Origin: CAYJLB01 sp964370845
GTDB lineage: Bacteria; Bacillota; Clostridia; Oscillospirales; Ruminococcaceae
Direction: 5' to 3'
Assembly: GCA_964370845.1 (NCBI GenBank)
Contig: CAYJLB010000002.1
Coordinates: forward strand, 1 to 64,000
DNA length: 64,000 bases
Shown piece by piece: positions 1 to 7,984 of this stretch. The stretch's first letter is position 1; each line of letters opens with the position of its first letter. The notes beneath the pieces are model-generated. The model had not been told where the DNA came from, did not search any database, and saw nothing but the letters and a program-made list of their open reading frames with translations. A program made the translations under genes and the position numbers.

Positions 1-2
1 TA

Positions 3-188
3 AAACTCACGTTTGAAACTTTGTTTCAAACTTCTACTTATGTTAGATACGAAAATGGTGAACGAGAAATTCCACTTAATATTGCAATTCTTCTGGCTAA
101 ATTTTACGATGTGAGCCTTGACTACATCGCTGGTTTATCAAATAACAAAAATACATCACAAAAAAATCAACTATTCCAAATGAAATAG
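3..188 (+). CDS. XRE-family HTH regulator, C-terminal part (5' end outside window)
   Basis: An open frame enters from the left edge and stops at TAG 186-188. It encodes the end of a helix-turn-helix domain: the recognition-helix end TSTYVRYENGEREIP, then a helix ending in AKFYDVSLDYIAGL. That pattern is typical of Cro/C1 (XRE) DNA-binding domains, and a short polar tail follows. The target is unknown because most of the protein lies outside the window. The last residues are encoded inside the inverted repeat that forms the shared terminator with the convergent rex gene. Confidence 0.75.
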   Translation, partial: KLTFETLFQTSTYVRYENGEREIPLNIAILLAKFYDVSLDYIAGLSNNKNTSQKNQLFQMK

Positions 189-197
189 TTGATTTTT
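162..197. terminator. Bidirectional terminator between XRE gene and rex
   Basis: A perfect 14-bp inverted repeat (162-175 with 184-197) has an 8-nt loop, with A-rich and T-rich flanks on the two sides, so it can terminate both converging genes. The TAG stop of the plus-strand gene (186-188) lies in its right arm. Confidence 0.7.
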
Positions 198-201
198 ATT
201 T

Positions 202-840
202 TTAATCGTCCAAATGCGTTAATTGATATGTCAAAGTCAGTAAACTATCCCCTAAGTGGACATTTTCTACAACTGCTCCCTCATATTCAACCTTTAAATC
301 ATAGTGGCTATAGTTCCAAAAAGCTTTTATTCCATACTGTACAAGGTCATTTGCAATCTCTTGGGCAGCAGTTTTTGGAATACATAATATCGCAATATCA
401 GGCTTATTTACCTTGATAAAATTTTCAATTGATGACATACTTTGAACTTTAAGGTCAGCAACTTCTTCATTGAGAATTTTGTCATTTTTATCGAAAATTC
501 CAATCAATTTGCAACCTCTTTTTTCAAAATTCATATGCACAGCAACCGCTTTTCCAAGATTACCTGCACCTATTAAAATTGTCTTAAAAGCTTTATCTAC
601 ACCGAGAATTTTGCCTATTTCTGCGTGAAGTTCGGTAACATTGTATCCGTAACCTTGTTGTCCAAATCCACCAAAACAGTTTAAATCCTGTCTTATTTGT
701 GAAGCAGTAAGATCCATTTTTTCCGACAATTCACGAGAAGAAATTCGAACAACTTGTTGATTAAGCAGCTCCCCTAAAAAGCGATAATATCGTGGTAATC
801 TTTTGATTACGGAATTTGAAACAGAATTATGGTTAACCAT
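202..840 (-). CDS. rex: Redox-sensing transcriptional repressor Rex
   Basis: Rex senses the NADH/NAD+ ratio and represses fermentation and reductant-disposal genes when NAD+ is high. The 212-residue protein has the usual two parts: an N-terminal winged helix (about residues 10-65, including TASQIRQDLN and a Gly-rich wing) and a Rossmann domain with GAGNLG at 91-96. I chose the ATG at 840 because AGAAAGGA lies 10 nt upstream; an earlier in-frame ATG at 870 lacks such a site. It is the last gene of a probable acn-icd-rex operon, 31 nt after icd. I did not find a convincing Rex operator in the window. Confidence 0.93.
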   Translation of the reverse strand: MVNHNSVSNSVIKRLPRYYRFLGELLNQQVVRISSRELSEKMDLTASQIRQDLNCFGGFGQQGYGYNVTELHAEIGKILGVDKAFKTILIGAGNLGKAVAVHMNFEKRGCKLIGIFDKNDKILNEEVADLKVQSMSSIENFIKVNKPDIAILCIPKTAAQEIANDLVQYGIKAFWNYSHYDLKVEYEGAVVENVHLGDSLLTLTYQLTHLDD

Positions 841-871
841 TGGTATACATTCCTTTCTAGAAATTAACAAA

Positions 872-2086
872 CTAAATTAATTTCTTCAATCTTTCATTAA
901 TTTCTACCAAAAACTCCTCTGTATTCACTTTTTTCTTAGTTTCAAGAGTTGACAGAACATATAAATCCCCTGTCATAACACCCTCTTCAATAGTTTGAAT
1001 TGTAGCACTTTCAAGAGCATCAGCGTACTTAACAAGTTCTGGTAAATTGTCAAGTTCACCACGTTTTTTCAAAGCCCCTGACCATGCGAAAATTGTTGCA
1101 ACTGAGTTAGTTGAAGTTTCTTCGCCTTTAAGGTGCTTGTAGTAGTGACGAGTAACAGTACCATGAGCCGCTTCATACTCATAAACTCCCTCAGGAGATA
1201 CAAGTACAGAGGACATCATTCCAAGGCTTCCAAAAGCTGTAGCAACCATATCAGACATAACATCACCGTCATAGTTTTTACAAGCCCAAATATATCCGCC
1301 TTCACTTCTTACAACTCTTGCAACTGCATCATCGATTAAAGTGTAGAAATATTCAATTCCAGCTGCGTCAAATTTATCTTTGTATTCAGCATTGAAAATA
1401 TCTTCAAAAATATCTTTAAAGTGGTGGTCATAAGTTTTTGAAATAGTGTCTTTAGTTGAAAACCATACATCTTGTTTTGTGTCAAGTCCAAAGCCAAAGC
1501 AAGCTCTTGCAAAACTAGCAATACTTTCATCAGTGTTATGAACACCTTGAATAATTCCCGCTGATTTTTTGAAATCATGGATTAATGAACGAGTTTCATT
1601 GCCACTTTCGTCAGTGAAAACAAGTTCAGCCTTTCCACCTTGAGAAGCGTTCATCTCAGTATTTTTGTAAATGTCACCATAAGCGTGACGAGCAATTGTA
1701 ATTGGCTTAGTCCAAGTTGGAATTAATGAATTAATACCTTTTGCAATGATTGGAGCTCTAAAAACTGTACCATCAAGAATAGCTCTGATAGTTCCATTTG
1801 GAGATTTCCACATTTCTTTTAGGTCGTATTCAGTCATTCTTTGTGCATTCGGAGTGATAGTTGCACATTTTACTGCTACACCATATTTTAAAGTAGCTTC
1901 CGCTGAATCAACTGTAATTTGGTCATTAGTTTCATTTCTTTTTTCAAGTCCAAGGTCATAATATTCAGATTTAAGGTCAACGTAAGGACAAATTAAAATA
2001 TCCTTAATCATTTTCCAAATAATTCTTGTCATTTCGTCCCCGTCCATCTCAACTAGAGGGGTGGTCATTAAAATTTTATCAGCCAT
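872..2086 (-). CDS. icd: NADP-dependent isocitrate dehydrogenase
   Basis: Oxidatively decarboxylates isocitrate to 2-oxoglutarate with NADP+. At 404 residues it matches the homodimeric, eukaryote-like NADP-IDH subfamily rather than the E. coli type. The N-terminus has MDGDEMTR, the substrate loop is in [10 protein letters not shown]...KSPNGTIR (about 75-105), and the family signature NYDGDVMSD...GSLGMM is near 270. The C-terminal [12 protein letters not shown] motif is present. AGGAGT precedes the ATG. It sits 27 nt after acn and 31 nt before rex, so the three are probably co-transcribed, giving a citrate-to-2-oxoglutarate module. Confidence 0.95.
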   Translation of the reverse strand: MADKILMTTPLVEMDGDEMTRIIWKMIKDILICPYVDLKSEYYDLGLEKRNETNDQITVDSAEATLKYGVAVKCATITPNAQRMTEYDLKEMWKSPNGTIRAILDGTVFRAPIIAKGINSLIPTWTKPITIARHAYGDIYKNTEMNASQGGKAELVFTDESGNETRSLIHDFKKSAGIIQGVHNTDESIASFARACFGFGLDTKQDVWFSTKDTISKTYDHHFKDIFEDIFNAEYKDKFDAAGIEYFYTLIDDAVARVVRSEGGYIWACKNYDGDVMSDMVATAFGSLGMMSSVLVSPEGVYEYEAAHGTVTRHYYKHLKGEETSTNSVATIFAWSGALKKRGELDNLPELVKYADALESATIQTIEEGVMTGDLYVLSTLETKKKVNTEEFLVEINERLKKLI

Positions 2087-2113
2087 TTTTATTACTCCTA
2101 TTCAAATTTTATT

Positions 2114-4054
2114 CTATTTAGCAAGTTGTTCCCTTGTGTAATTTAGCAATCCACCAGCTAAAATAATATCTTTATTTCTTCCTGTCAATTCGCAAAGCAC
2201 AGGAATTTCTGCCCCTGTAGTTTTATTAACTAAAGTGAATTCAGAAGTTCCATTTTCAATTTCAGTTGAAATATTTCCAAGATATAATTCGTCAGCAAGT
2301 GAGATTTTGTCATAATCATTTTCGTTTACAAAAGTAAGTGGCAAAATCCCAGCATTAATCAAGTTCGCTCTATGAATTCTTGCAAATGACTTAACTAAAA
2401 CCGCTTTTACACCTAAGTACAGCGGTGCTAAAGCTGCGTGCTCTCTTGAAGAACCTTGTCCGTAGTTTGCACCACCGACGATTATGCTCTTTCCGAATTC
2501 TTTCGCTCTTGTTGGGAACTGTTCGTCACAAACAGTGAAGCAATATTCAGAAATCGCAGGGATATTTGAACGTAGTGGCAACACTTTTGCACCAGCTTGC
2601 ATAATGTGGTCAGTTGTGATGTTATCATCAACTTTTAGCGAACATTTTGCTTCAATGTCACTAGCAAGCGGAGTTGTCACAGGGAAAGGCTTAATGTTTG
2701 GACCTCTTAAAACTTCATAGTTGTCCATTTCACTTTCAGCACATGGAGGTTCAACCATATTATCATTGATAAGGAATTTTTCAGGCATCGCAAATTCAGG
2801 CATATCGCCTATTGTTCTAGGGTCAGTTAATACACCTGTCAAAGCTGATATTGCAGCAAGTTCAGGTGATACAAGGTAAACTTGCCCATCTTTTGTCCCA
2901 GAACGTCCAATAAAGTTTCTGTTAAAAGTACGCAGAGAAACACCATTTGAGTTAGGAGATTGTCCCATACCAATACATGGTCCACATGCACTTTCAAGAA
3001 TTCTTGCACCCGCATCAATTAAAATTGACAATGCACCATTATCAGCAAGCATATTGAAAACTTGTTTTGAACCAGGGGCAATTGACAAAGAAACGTCAGG
3101 GTGAACAGTTTTTCCTTTTAATATATGTGCAACTTTCATAAGGTCAGCAAGGGAGGAGTTTGTGCAAGAACCAATACAAACTTGGTCAACTTTAATTGCC
3201 CCAATTTCGTCGCAAGCCTTTACGTTGTCAGGCATATGAGGACAAGCCGCCATAGGTACAATTTTTGACAAATCTATGTCAATTACTTCGTCATAAACAG
3301 CATCTTCGTCAGGAGAAAGTTCGCACCAAACGTCATCTCTACCCTGTGCTTTAAGGAATTCTTTTGTAATTTCATCAGAAGGGAAAATTGAAGTAGTAGC
3401 GCCAAGTTCTGCACCCATATTTGTAATAGTAGCACGTTCAGGAACGGACAAAGTCTTAATTCCCTCACCAACATACTCGATAACCTTTCCTACACCGCCT
3501 TTAACGGACATAATTTTAAGCACTTCTAAAATAACGTCTTTAGCAGCAACCCAAGGTGACAATTTTCCAGTTAAATTAACTTTAACAACATTTGGATAAG
3601 TAATATAGTAAGCGCCGCCGCCCATTGCAACAGCAACGTCAAGTCCACCAGCACCAATAGCAATCATTCCAAGACCACCGCCAGTAGGAGTATGGCTGTC
3701 AGAACCAATTAAAGTTTTCCCAGGAGCACCAAATCTTTCAAGGTGAACTTGGTGACAAATTCCGTTACCCGGACGTGAAAAATAAATTCCATGTTTTTTT
3801 GCAATTGAGCCAATAAATCTATGGTCATCGGCATTCTCAAAACCACTTTGTAACGTGTTATGGTCAATATAAGCTACCGAACGTTCAGTTTTTACCCTTG
3901 GAACACCCATTGCTTCAAATTCAAGATAAGCCATTGTCCCTGTCGCATCTTGAGTAAGGGTTTGGTCGATTTTAATTCCAATCTCATTACCTTTGATAAA
4001 ATCACCGTCAACCAAATGATTTTTCAATATTTTTTCAGTTAAAGTTAATCCCAT
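2114..4054 (-). CDS. Aconitate hydratase (short, about 650-residue type)
   Basis: Interconverts citrate and isocitrate with a [4Fe-4S] cluster. The 646-residue protein carries the aconitase signatures GSDSHTPTGGGLGM (about 117-130) and the three cluster cysteines C297 (CIGSCTNSS), C357 and C360 (ACGPCIGMG). The swivel domain near 535-570 has the GGANYGQGSSREHAA loop. The length fits the mitochondrial or Aquifex-like class, shorter than the roughly 900-residue AcnA type. It is the first gene of the operon with icd and rex. A sigma-A-like promoter lies at 4152-4180, and the leader can form a long hairpin. AAAGGA is about 13 nt upstream of the ATG, a rather long spacing. Confidence 0.95.
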   Translation of the reverse strand: MGLTLTEKILKNHLVDGDFIKGNEIGIKIDQTLTQDATGTMAYLEFEAMGVPRVKTERSVAYIDHNTLQSGFENADDHRFIGSIAKKHGIYFSRPGNGICHQVHLERFGAPGKTLIGSDSHTPTGGGLGMIAIGAGGLDVAVAMGGGAYYITYPNVVKVNLTGKLSPWVAAKDVILEVLKIMSVKGGVGKVIEYVGEGIKTLSVPERATITNMGAELGATTSIFPSDEITKEFLKAQGRDDVWCELSPDEDAVYDEVIDIDLSKIVPMAACPHMPDNVKACDEIGAIKVDQVCIGSCTNSSLADLMKVAHILKGKTVHPDVSLSIAPGSKQVFNMLADNGALSILIDAGARILESACGPCIGMGQSPNSNGVSLRTFNRNFIGRSGTKDGQVYLVSPELAAISALTGVLTDPRTIGDMPEFAMPEKFLINDNMVEPPCAESEMDNYEVLRGPNIKPFPVTTPLASDIEAKCSLKVDDNITTDHIMQAGAKVLPLRSNIPAISEYCFTVCDEQFPTRAKEFGKSIIVGGANYGQGSSREHAALAPLYLGVKAVLVKSFARIHRANLINAGILPLTFVNENDYDKISLADELYLGNISTEIENGTSEFTLVNKTTGAEIPVLCELTGRNKDIILAGGLLNYTREQLAK

Positions 4055-4081
4055 TAAATGTGCTCATTCCTTTCATAAGTT

Positions 4082-4134
4082 AAAGAGGTATAAAACCGAA
4101 AACTATATATAAAGTTTTAGTGTGATACCTCTTT
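4082..4134 (-). promoter_or_regulatory. Hairpin in the acn 5' leader
   Basis: A perfect 10-bp outer inverted repeat (4082-4091 with 4125-4134) encloses a second inverted repeat (AAAACT/AGTTTT) between the acn promoter and its start codon. It has no clear T-tract, so it looks like a leader structure rather than a terminator. No known RNA family was recognised. Confidence 0.5.
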
Positions 4135-4151
4135 AAAAATCATCTTATTCT

Positions 4152-4180
4152 ATTTTATATCAATGTCAATAATTTGTCAA
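4152..4180 (-). promoter_or_regulatory. Promoter of acn-icd-rex
   Basis: On the minus strand TTGACA (4175-4180) and TAAAAT (4152-4157) are separated by 17 nt, about 100 nt upstream of acn. This is a near-consensus sigma-A promoter. Confidence 0.7.
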
Positions 4181-4198
4181 GTTTTTAACGCACTAAAT

Positions 4199-4864
4199 TT
4201 AACTATTCATAAAAATAATTATTACAGTAATTGCAATTATAAGAATAATAAGTGCAATAAAATTAGCGTAAATAACTCTTTTTTTCACAGTTTTTACTTC
4301 AGTATTAACCTTTGGAAGTGAATTAGTTTTTCGTAAAATTTGAATAAACGGTTTGTACATCATAAATACGATAACTGCATTAATTGTGCCTTTAATAAAA
4401 TTAAATGGCAAAAATACTGGGATAATCATGTCAATTACTACTTCTACTGGCACGCCCATATAAACTGGTGTAAAGAAAATATTCCACAAAATCATTAATA
4501 CAGTCATTAAAACTACACCTAATGATAAACCGAAAACTGCTGCTTTAAGGGTTTTATTTTTCTTATAAAAGAAAGAAATTGGAAGTACAAAGCCTACTGT
4601 TGATAAAAAGTTCATTATAAAACCGATTGGGCCTGAGTCACTTACTGTTATCATTTCAATAAAACTTACTGCGAAACTTACTAAAACCGCCGATAAAGGA
4701 CCAAAAATTATCCCCGCCATTGCAATAGGAACATCTTTTATGTCAAGTTTTAAGTAAGTCGCACTAGGGATAAAACTTATTCTTAAAACTACTACTAAAA
4801 TATATGCTAATGCAGATATCATTGCTAGAATTACTAACTTTTTTGTTGCTTGATTTCTTGTCAT
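4199..4864 (-). CDS. ribU: ECF transporter S component, riboflavin-specific (RibU-like)
   Basis: Membrane substrate-binding subunit of an energy-coupling-factor importer, working with a shared EcfA/A'/T module that is not in this window. The 221-residue protein has about five to six hydrophobic segments, the conserved amphipathic N-terminal region and the LKLDIKDVP motif near 40 seen in S components of the RibU/ECF-S type. The best evidence for riboflavin is the FMN riboswitch directly upstream, which would shut the gene off when flavin is plentiful. AGGAA precedes the ATG. It appears to be a single-gene transcript. Confidence 0.88.
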   Translation of the reverse strand: MTRNQATKKLVILAMISALAYILVVVLRISFIPSATYLKLDIKDVPIAMAGIIFGPLSAVLVSFAVSFIEMITVSDSGPIGFIMNFLSTVGFVLPISFFYKKNKTLKAAVFGLSLGVVLMTVLMILWNIFFTPVYMGVPVEVVIDMIIPVFLPFNFIKGTINAVIVFMMYKPFIQILRKTNSLPKVNTEVKTVKKRVIYANFIALIILIIAITVIIIFMNS

Positions 4865-4907
4865 TTTTAATCATTTCCTTTTTTATTTAGTTTTCAATTT
4901 AATATAC

Positions 4908-4940
4908 AAAAAAGCCCTCGAAAATTACTTCGAGGGCTTT
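4908..4940 (-). terminator. Riboswitch-controlled terminator ahead of ribU
   Basis: On the minus strand a perfect 10-bp stem (4911-4920 with 4931-4940) is followed by six T (complement of 4908-4913). It stands between the FMN aptamer and the ribU start, where a riboswitch expression platform is expected. Two further hairpins (4946-4960, and 4963-4971 with 4990-4998) lie between aptamer and terminator and are candidate switching partners. Confidence 0.75.
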
Positions 4941-5002
4941 GTGTATCCATTATTGGATAGCAAATTTTAGCCTTTTTATACGCAAAAAAGCTAAAATTAA
5001 TC

Positions 5003-5130
5003 ACATTTCTTCCATCCAGACTTTAACTGTCGGTATTGGAATTGATACAATGTACCTCACCAATTCAACGCTATTTCTAGCGCTAGTGGACTTTACCACC
5101 GGTGGAGAATTTCACTCCGCCCTGAAACAT
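5003..5130 (-). ncRNA. FMN riboswitch (RFN element)
   Basis: The minus strand contains the hallmark conserved blocks in order: CAGGGCGGAGTGAAATTC, CCACCGGTGGTAA, a variable stem, GGTGAGG...ATTCC, CCGACAGTTAAAGTCTGGAT and GAAGAAAT. The ends pair (5124-5130 with 5003-5009, two G-U pairs) to form the closing P1 helix. FMN binding should favour the downstream terminator and so reduce ribU expression. Confidence 0.95.
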
Positions 5131-5175
5131 AATAGAATATTTAATTGTTAAGTAAGAAATTAACAGCAATAAAAA

Positions 5176-5613
5176 TTATTCGCCGTCAGCTTCTTCATCT
5201 TCGCCTTCTTCTTCATCAAAGTCAAATTCAAGCATCTCGTCACAATTAGGACAATTAATTGAACCTTCTTCAATCATACCTTCATCAAGGCAAACTGTGT
5301 CCCCGCAAGTAGGACAGATAACTTCATAATAATGTTCATGTCCGCAACCACAATCCTCGTCACCGCAACAATCATCATCTTCTTCGTCATCAAATTCATA
5401 GATATCTTCTTCAAGGTTACCTAAATCTTGGTCAAGAATGTCAGTCAACTCGACAATTTCATTAACTTCTTCTTCCAAATCTTCCATTGAAAGAGTCACT
5501 TCACGCAAAATCTCAGCCATTTTTAGAAGTACCTTGCCTTCTTTAGTGGTGTCATTGATTTCAAGGCCGTCCATTAGCCCTTGCAAATAAAATACTTTTT
5601 CCGAAAGTTTCAT
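5176..5613 (-). CDS. CD1247-like acidic protein with C-terminal zinc ribbon
   Basis: Function unknown. The 145-residue protein starts with a helical domain (MKLSEKVFYLQGLMDGL...KEGKVLLKMAEIL) resembling the N-terminal domain named after C. difficile CD1247. An acidic coiled-coil-like stretch follows, then a Cys/His patch (DDDCCGDEDCGCGHEH, about 79-94) and a ribbon of two CxxC pairs (ICPTCGD...NCPNCDE, about 99-125) ending in an acidic tail. The ribbon should bind zinc. The gene follows efp by 73 nt, a conserved clostridial neighbourhood, which hints at a link with translation but does not prove it. AAAGGAG supports the ATG. Confidence 0.75.
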   Translation of the reverse strand: MKLSEKVFYLQGLMDGLEINDTTKEGKVLLKMAEILREVTLSMEDLEEEVNEIVELTDILDQDLGNLEEDIYEFDDEEDDDCCGDEDCGCGHEHYYEVICPTCGDTVCLDEGMIEEGSINCPNCDEMLEFDFDEEEGEDEEADGE

Positions 5614-5686
5614 AACATTCTCTCCTTTTTAACTTAAAATTTATAATAATAGCAAGCCACAATTTTAAAGGCTAAACTAATATTCT

Positions 5687-6244
5687 TTAAGCACGTTCCA
5701 TATATTCGCCAGTTCTAGTATCAATTTTGATAACTTCGCCTTGGTCGATAAATAGTGGAACTCTAATTTCAGCGCCAGTTTCAAGGATTGCAGGTTTAGT
5801 AGCATTTGTCGCTGTATCACCTTTAAATCCAGGGTCAGTTTCAGTAATTTCAAGTTCAACAAAGTTTGGAGGTTCAACACCAAAAACATTGCCTTTATAT
5901 GAAAGAACCTTACATTCCATATTTTCTTTTACAAACTTAAAACTATCAGTTAAAACTGAACCGTCGATTGGTTCTTGTTCATAAGATTCCATATCCATAA
6001 AGTAGTATAAATTTCCATCTTGATATAAATATTGCATATCTTTTCTTTCAACGAAAGCTGTTGGAAATTTATCAGTTGGGTTAAAAGTTTTTTCTAAAAC
6101 TGCCCCCGAAATAACATTTCTAACTTTTGTTCTAACAAAAGCTGCACCTTTACCTGGTTTAACGTGTTGGAATTCTACTATTTGAAGAACGTTTCCGTCC
6201 ATTTCGAATGTAACACCATTTCTAAAATCGCCCGCTTGTACCAT
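5687..6244 (-). CDS. efp: Translation elongation factor P
   Basis: EF-P binds ribosomes stalled at polyproline stretches and helps peptide-bond formation. The 185-residue protein has the three beta-barrel domains of the family. The loop that reaches the peptidyl-transferase centre is PGKGAAF with Lys32 at its tip, the position that is modified in many bacteria; no modification enzyme is evident nearby. The start is the second ATG (MVQAGDF). The first in-frame ATG, four codons upstream, directly abuts the AAAGGA ribosome site and is too close to be used. Its leader is one of the AGAAAGGAATGGTC type. Confidence 0.96.
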   Translation of the reverse strand: MVQAGDFRNGVTFEMDGNVLQIVEFQHVKPGKGAAFVRTKVRNVISGAVLEKTFNPTDKFPTAFVERKDMQYLYQDGNLYYFMDMESYEQEPIDGSVLTDSFKFVKENMECKVLSYKGNVFGVEPPNFVELEITETDPGFKGDTATNATKPAILETGAEIRVPLFIDQGEVIKIDTRTGEYMERA

Positions 6245-6399
6245 AAATATGACCATTCCTTTCTGTTTTGGAAATCCTTGCTACACCATAAATTTATGCA
6301 AGGTTTCAGCCTTTAGAATTTTGACTGAAAATTAAAGTAAATTGAAGTAATCTCAAACTAAAATTTCCCAAAATAATAATTTATTTATCATATAACTCT

Positions 6400-6428
6400 A
6401 TTTTAACCTATTTTTATTCATTTTGCAA
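6400..6428 (-). promoter_or_regulatory. Promoter of efp
   Basis: TTGCAA (6423-6428) and TAAAAT (6400-6405) are spaced by 17 nt on the minus strand, about 155 nt before efp. The leader contains a possible CCTTGC/GCAAGG hairpin close to the start. Confidence 0.6.
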
Positions 6429-6435
6429 GTAAAAT

Positions 6436-7503
6436 TTACAGACATATTAAATTTTTTTCTGTTTTTGTTAAATTATTACAACCTTTTTCGGTTACAACCA
6501 CAAAATCTTCTATTCTTACGCCAAATTTTTCAGGTAAATATATGCCTGGCTCTACTGTTACTACAACATTTTCCTTTATAGGCAAGTTGTACAAAGGACT
6601 AAGTGATGGATTTTCGTGAATTTCCATACCAACTCCATGCCCTAAACCGTGTCCAAAGTAGTCACCATAGCCATTTTCCTTAATAACATCACGAGCAAGA
6701 GTGTCAATATCTTGACCGATAACATCAGCTTTTATTCCCTCTAAAGCTTTAAGCTGAGCGGATAAAACTGTGTTATAAACTTTTTCCATTTCCTCGCTTG
6801 GTTTTCCAACACAAATAGTTCTTGTCATATCGCTGTGATAACCTTCGTAAACTGCACCAAAATCCATTAGCACAAATTCCCCTTCTTTAACAGTTTCTTC
6901 GGAAGGAACTCCATGTGGAAGTGAAGTGTTTTTCCCACAAAGTGCGATTGTGTCGAAAGAAATGTCCTCTGCCCCATTTGAAAGCATATGATTATTCAAA
7001 AACAACGCAATTTCTTTTTCTGTAACGCCAACTTTAATAAATTCAAGTGCTGCACTAAAAGCATTTTCCGCAATGCGTTGCGCTTTTGTGATTTTTTCAA
7101 TTTCATCAGGAGTTTTGATTGCTCTAATCTTTGTAATTGCATCGGACAATTTTTTTGATGTGTCAAATTCAATTTCAGGGTGATTTTCTTTATATTTTTC
7201 TAAAGTTGCAATTGTCATAGTTTCCGCTTCAACAGCAACAACTTTAGCATTATGTTTTTCAAAAAGTTCATTTAATTGTTCTTTTAATTTTGTAAGCAAA
7301 ATAACTTCGCAATTTTCAGCGTTTTTCTTAGCTTTTTCAATGTATCTAAAGTCGATTAACAGGTAAGATTTTTCTTTAAAAATCGCTAAAACACCAGCAG
7401 ATGACTTCATTCCAGTAAAATATCTTCTGTTTATGTCAGAAGTAATTACTGCACAGTCAACGTTTTCGCTAAATTTTTCTACTAATTTTTGTATATTATT
7501 CAT
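6436..7503 (-). CDS. M24 Xaa-Pro aminopeptidase
   Basis: Removes an N-terminal residue preceding proline from peptides. The 355-residue protein has a creatinase-like N-terminal domain (about 1-125) and a pita-bread M24 domain with the five metal ligands in place: two Asp in LMDFGAVYEGYHSDMTRT, His in GHGLGHGVGME, Glu in VEPGIYLP and Glu in VRIEDFV. AGGAAG precedes the ATG. It lies between aroQ and efp, the usual clostridial order. The efp gene has its own promoter candidate just beyond its end. Confidence 0.93.
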   Translation of the reverse strand: MNNIQKLVEKFSENVDCAVITSDINRRYFTGMKSSAGVLAIFKEKSYLLIDFRYIEKAKKNAENCEVILLTKLKEQLNELFEKHNAKVVAVEAETMTIATLEKYKENHPEIEFDTSKKLSDAITKIRAIKTPDEIEKITKAQRIAENAFSAALEFIKVGVTEKEIALFLNNHMLSNGAEDISFDTIALCGKNTSLPHGVPSEETVKEGEFVLMDFGAVYEGYHSDMTRTICVGKPSEEMEKVYNTVLSAQLKALEGIKADVIGQDIDTLARDVIKENGYGDYFGHGLGHGVGMEIHENPSLSPLYNLPIKENVVVTVEPGIYLPEKFGVRIEDFVVVTEKGCNNLTKTEKNLICL

Positions 7504-7524
7504 TATCGGTAACTTCCTCTCAAT

Positions 7525-7956
7525 TTAAACAATGTCTTTCAATCCCATTAAAGCAAGGATATAACTATTTTTTCCAAAGCCACAAATTACACCTTTGCAA
7601 ACTTCAGAAATAACTGATTTTTTGCGGAATTCATCACGGGCGTGAACATTCGACAAATGCACCTCAATACAAGGCAATTTTATAGCTGCAATTGCATCTC
7701 TTAATGAATAGCTATAGTGTGTTAAAGCTCCAGCATTAATGACAACTCCGTCAAAAGTTGCTCTTACTTCATGCAATTTATCAATAATTTCTCCCTCATG
7801 ATTACTCTGGAAAAATTCACATTCAAAGGATAATTCAGCAGCTTTTTCTGCAGTTTCTTGACAAATACTAAGGTAGGTATCGTTTCCGTAAACTGATGGC
7901 TCTCTCTCCCCTAATAAGTTCAAATTTGGTCCGTTTAGTACAAGAATTTTTTTCAT
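7525..7956 (-). CDS. aroQ: Type II 3-dehydroquinate dehydratase
   Basis: Third step of the shikimate pathway, 3-dehydroquinate to 3-dehydroshikimate. The 143-residue protein begins MKKILVLNGPNLNLLGERE and contains the catalytic-loop Arg/Tyr (EREPSVYG, about 18-26), the NAGALTHYS segment and EVHLSNVHARDEFR near the active-site His. The length is standard for this dodecameric class. I chose the internal ATG at 7956, which has AAAAGGAG 5 nt upstream, over an in-frame start 18 nt earlier. Confidence 0.95.
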   Translation of the reverse strand: MKKILVLNGPNLNLLGEREPSVYGNDTYLSICQETAEKAAELSFECEFFQSNHEGEIIDKLHEVRATFDGVVINAGALTHYSYSLRDAIAAIKLPCIEVHLSNVHARDEFRKKSVISEVCKGVICGFGKNSYILALMGLKDIV

Positions 7957-7984
7957 AAATACTCCTTTTTTCACGTCTTATCAG

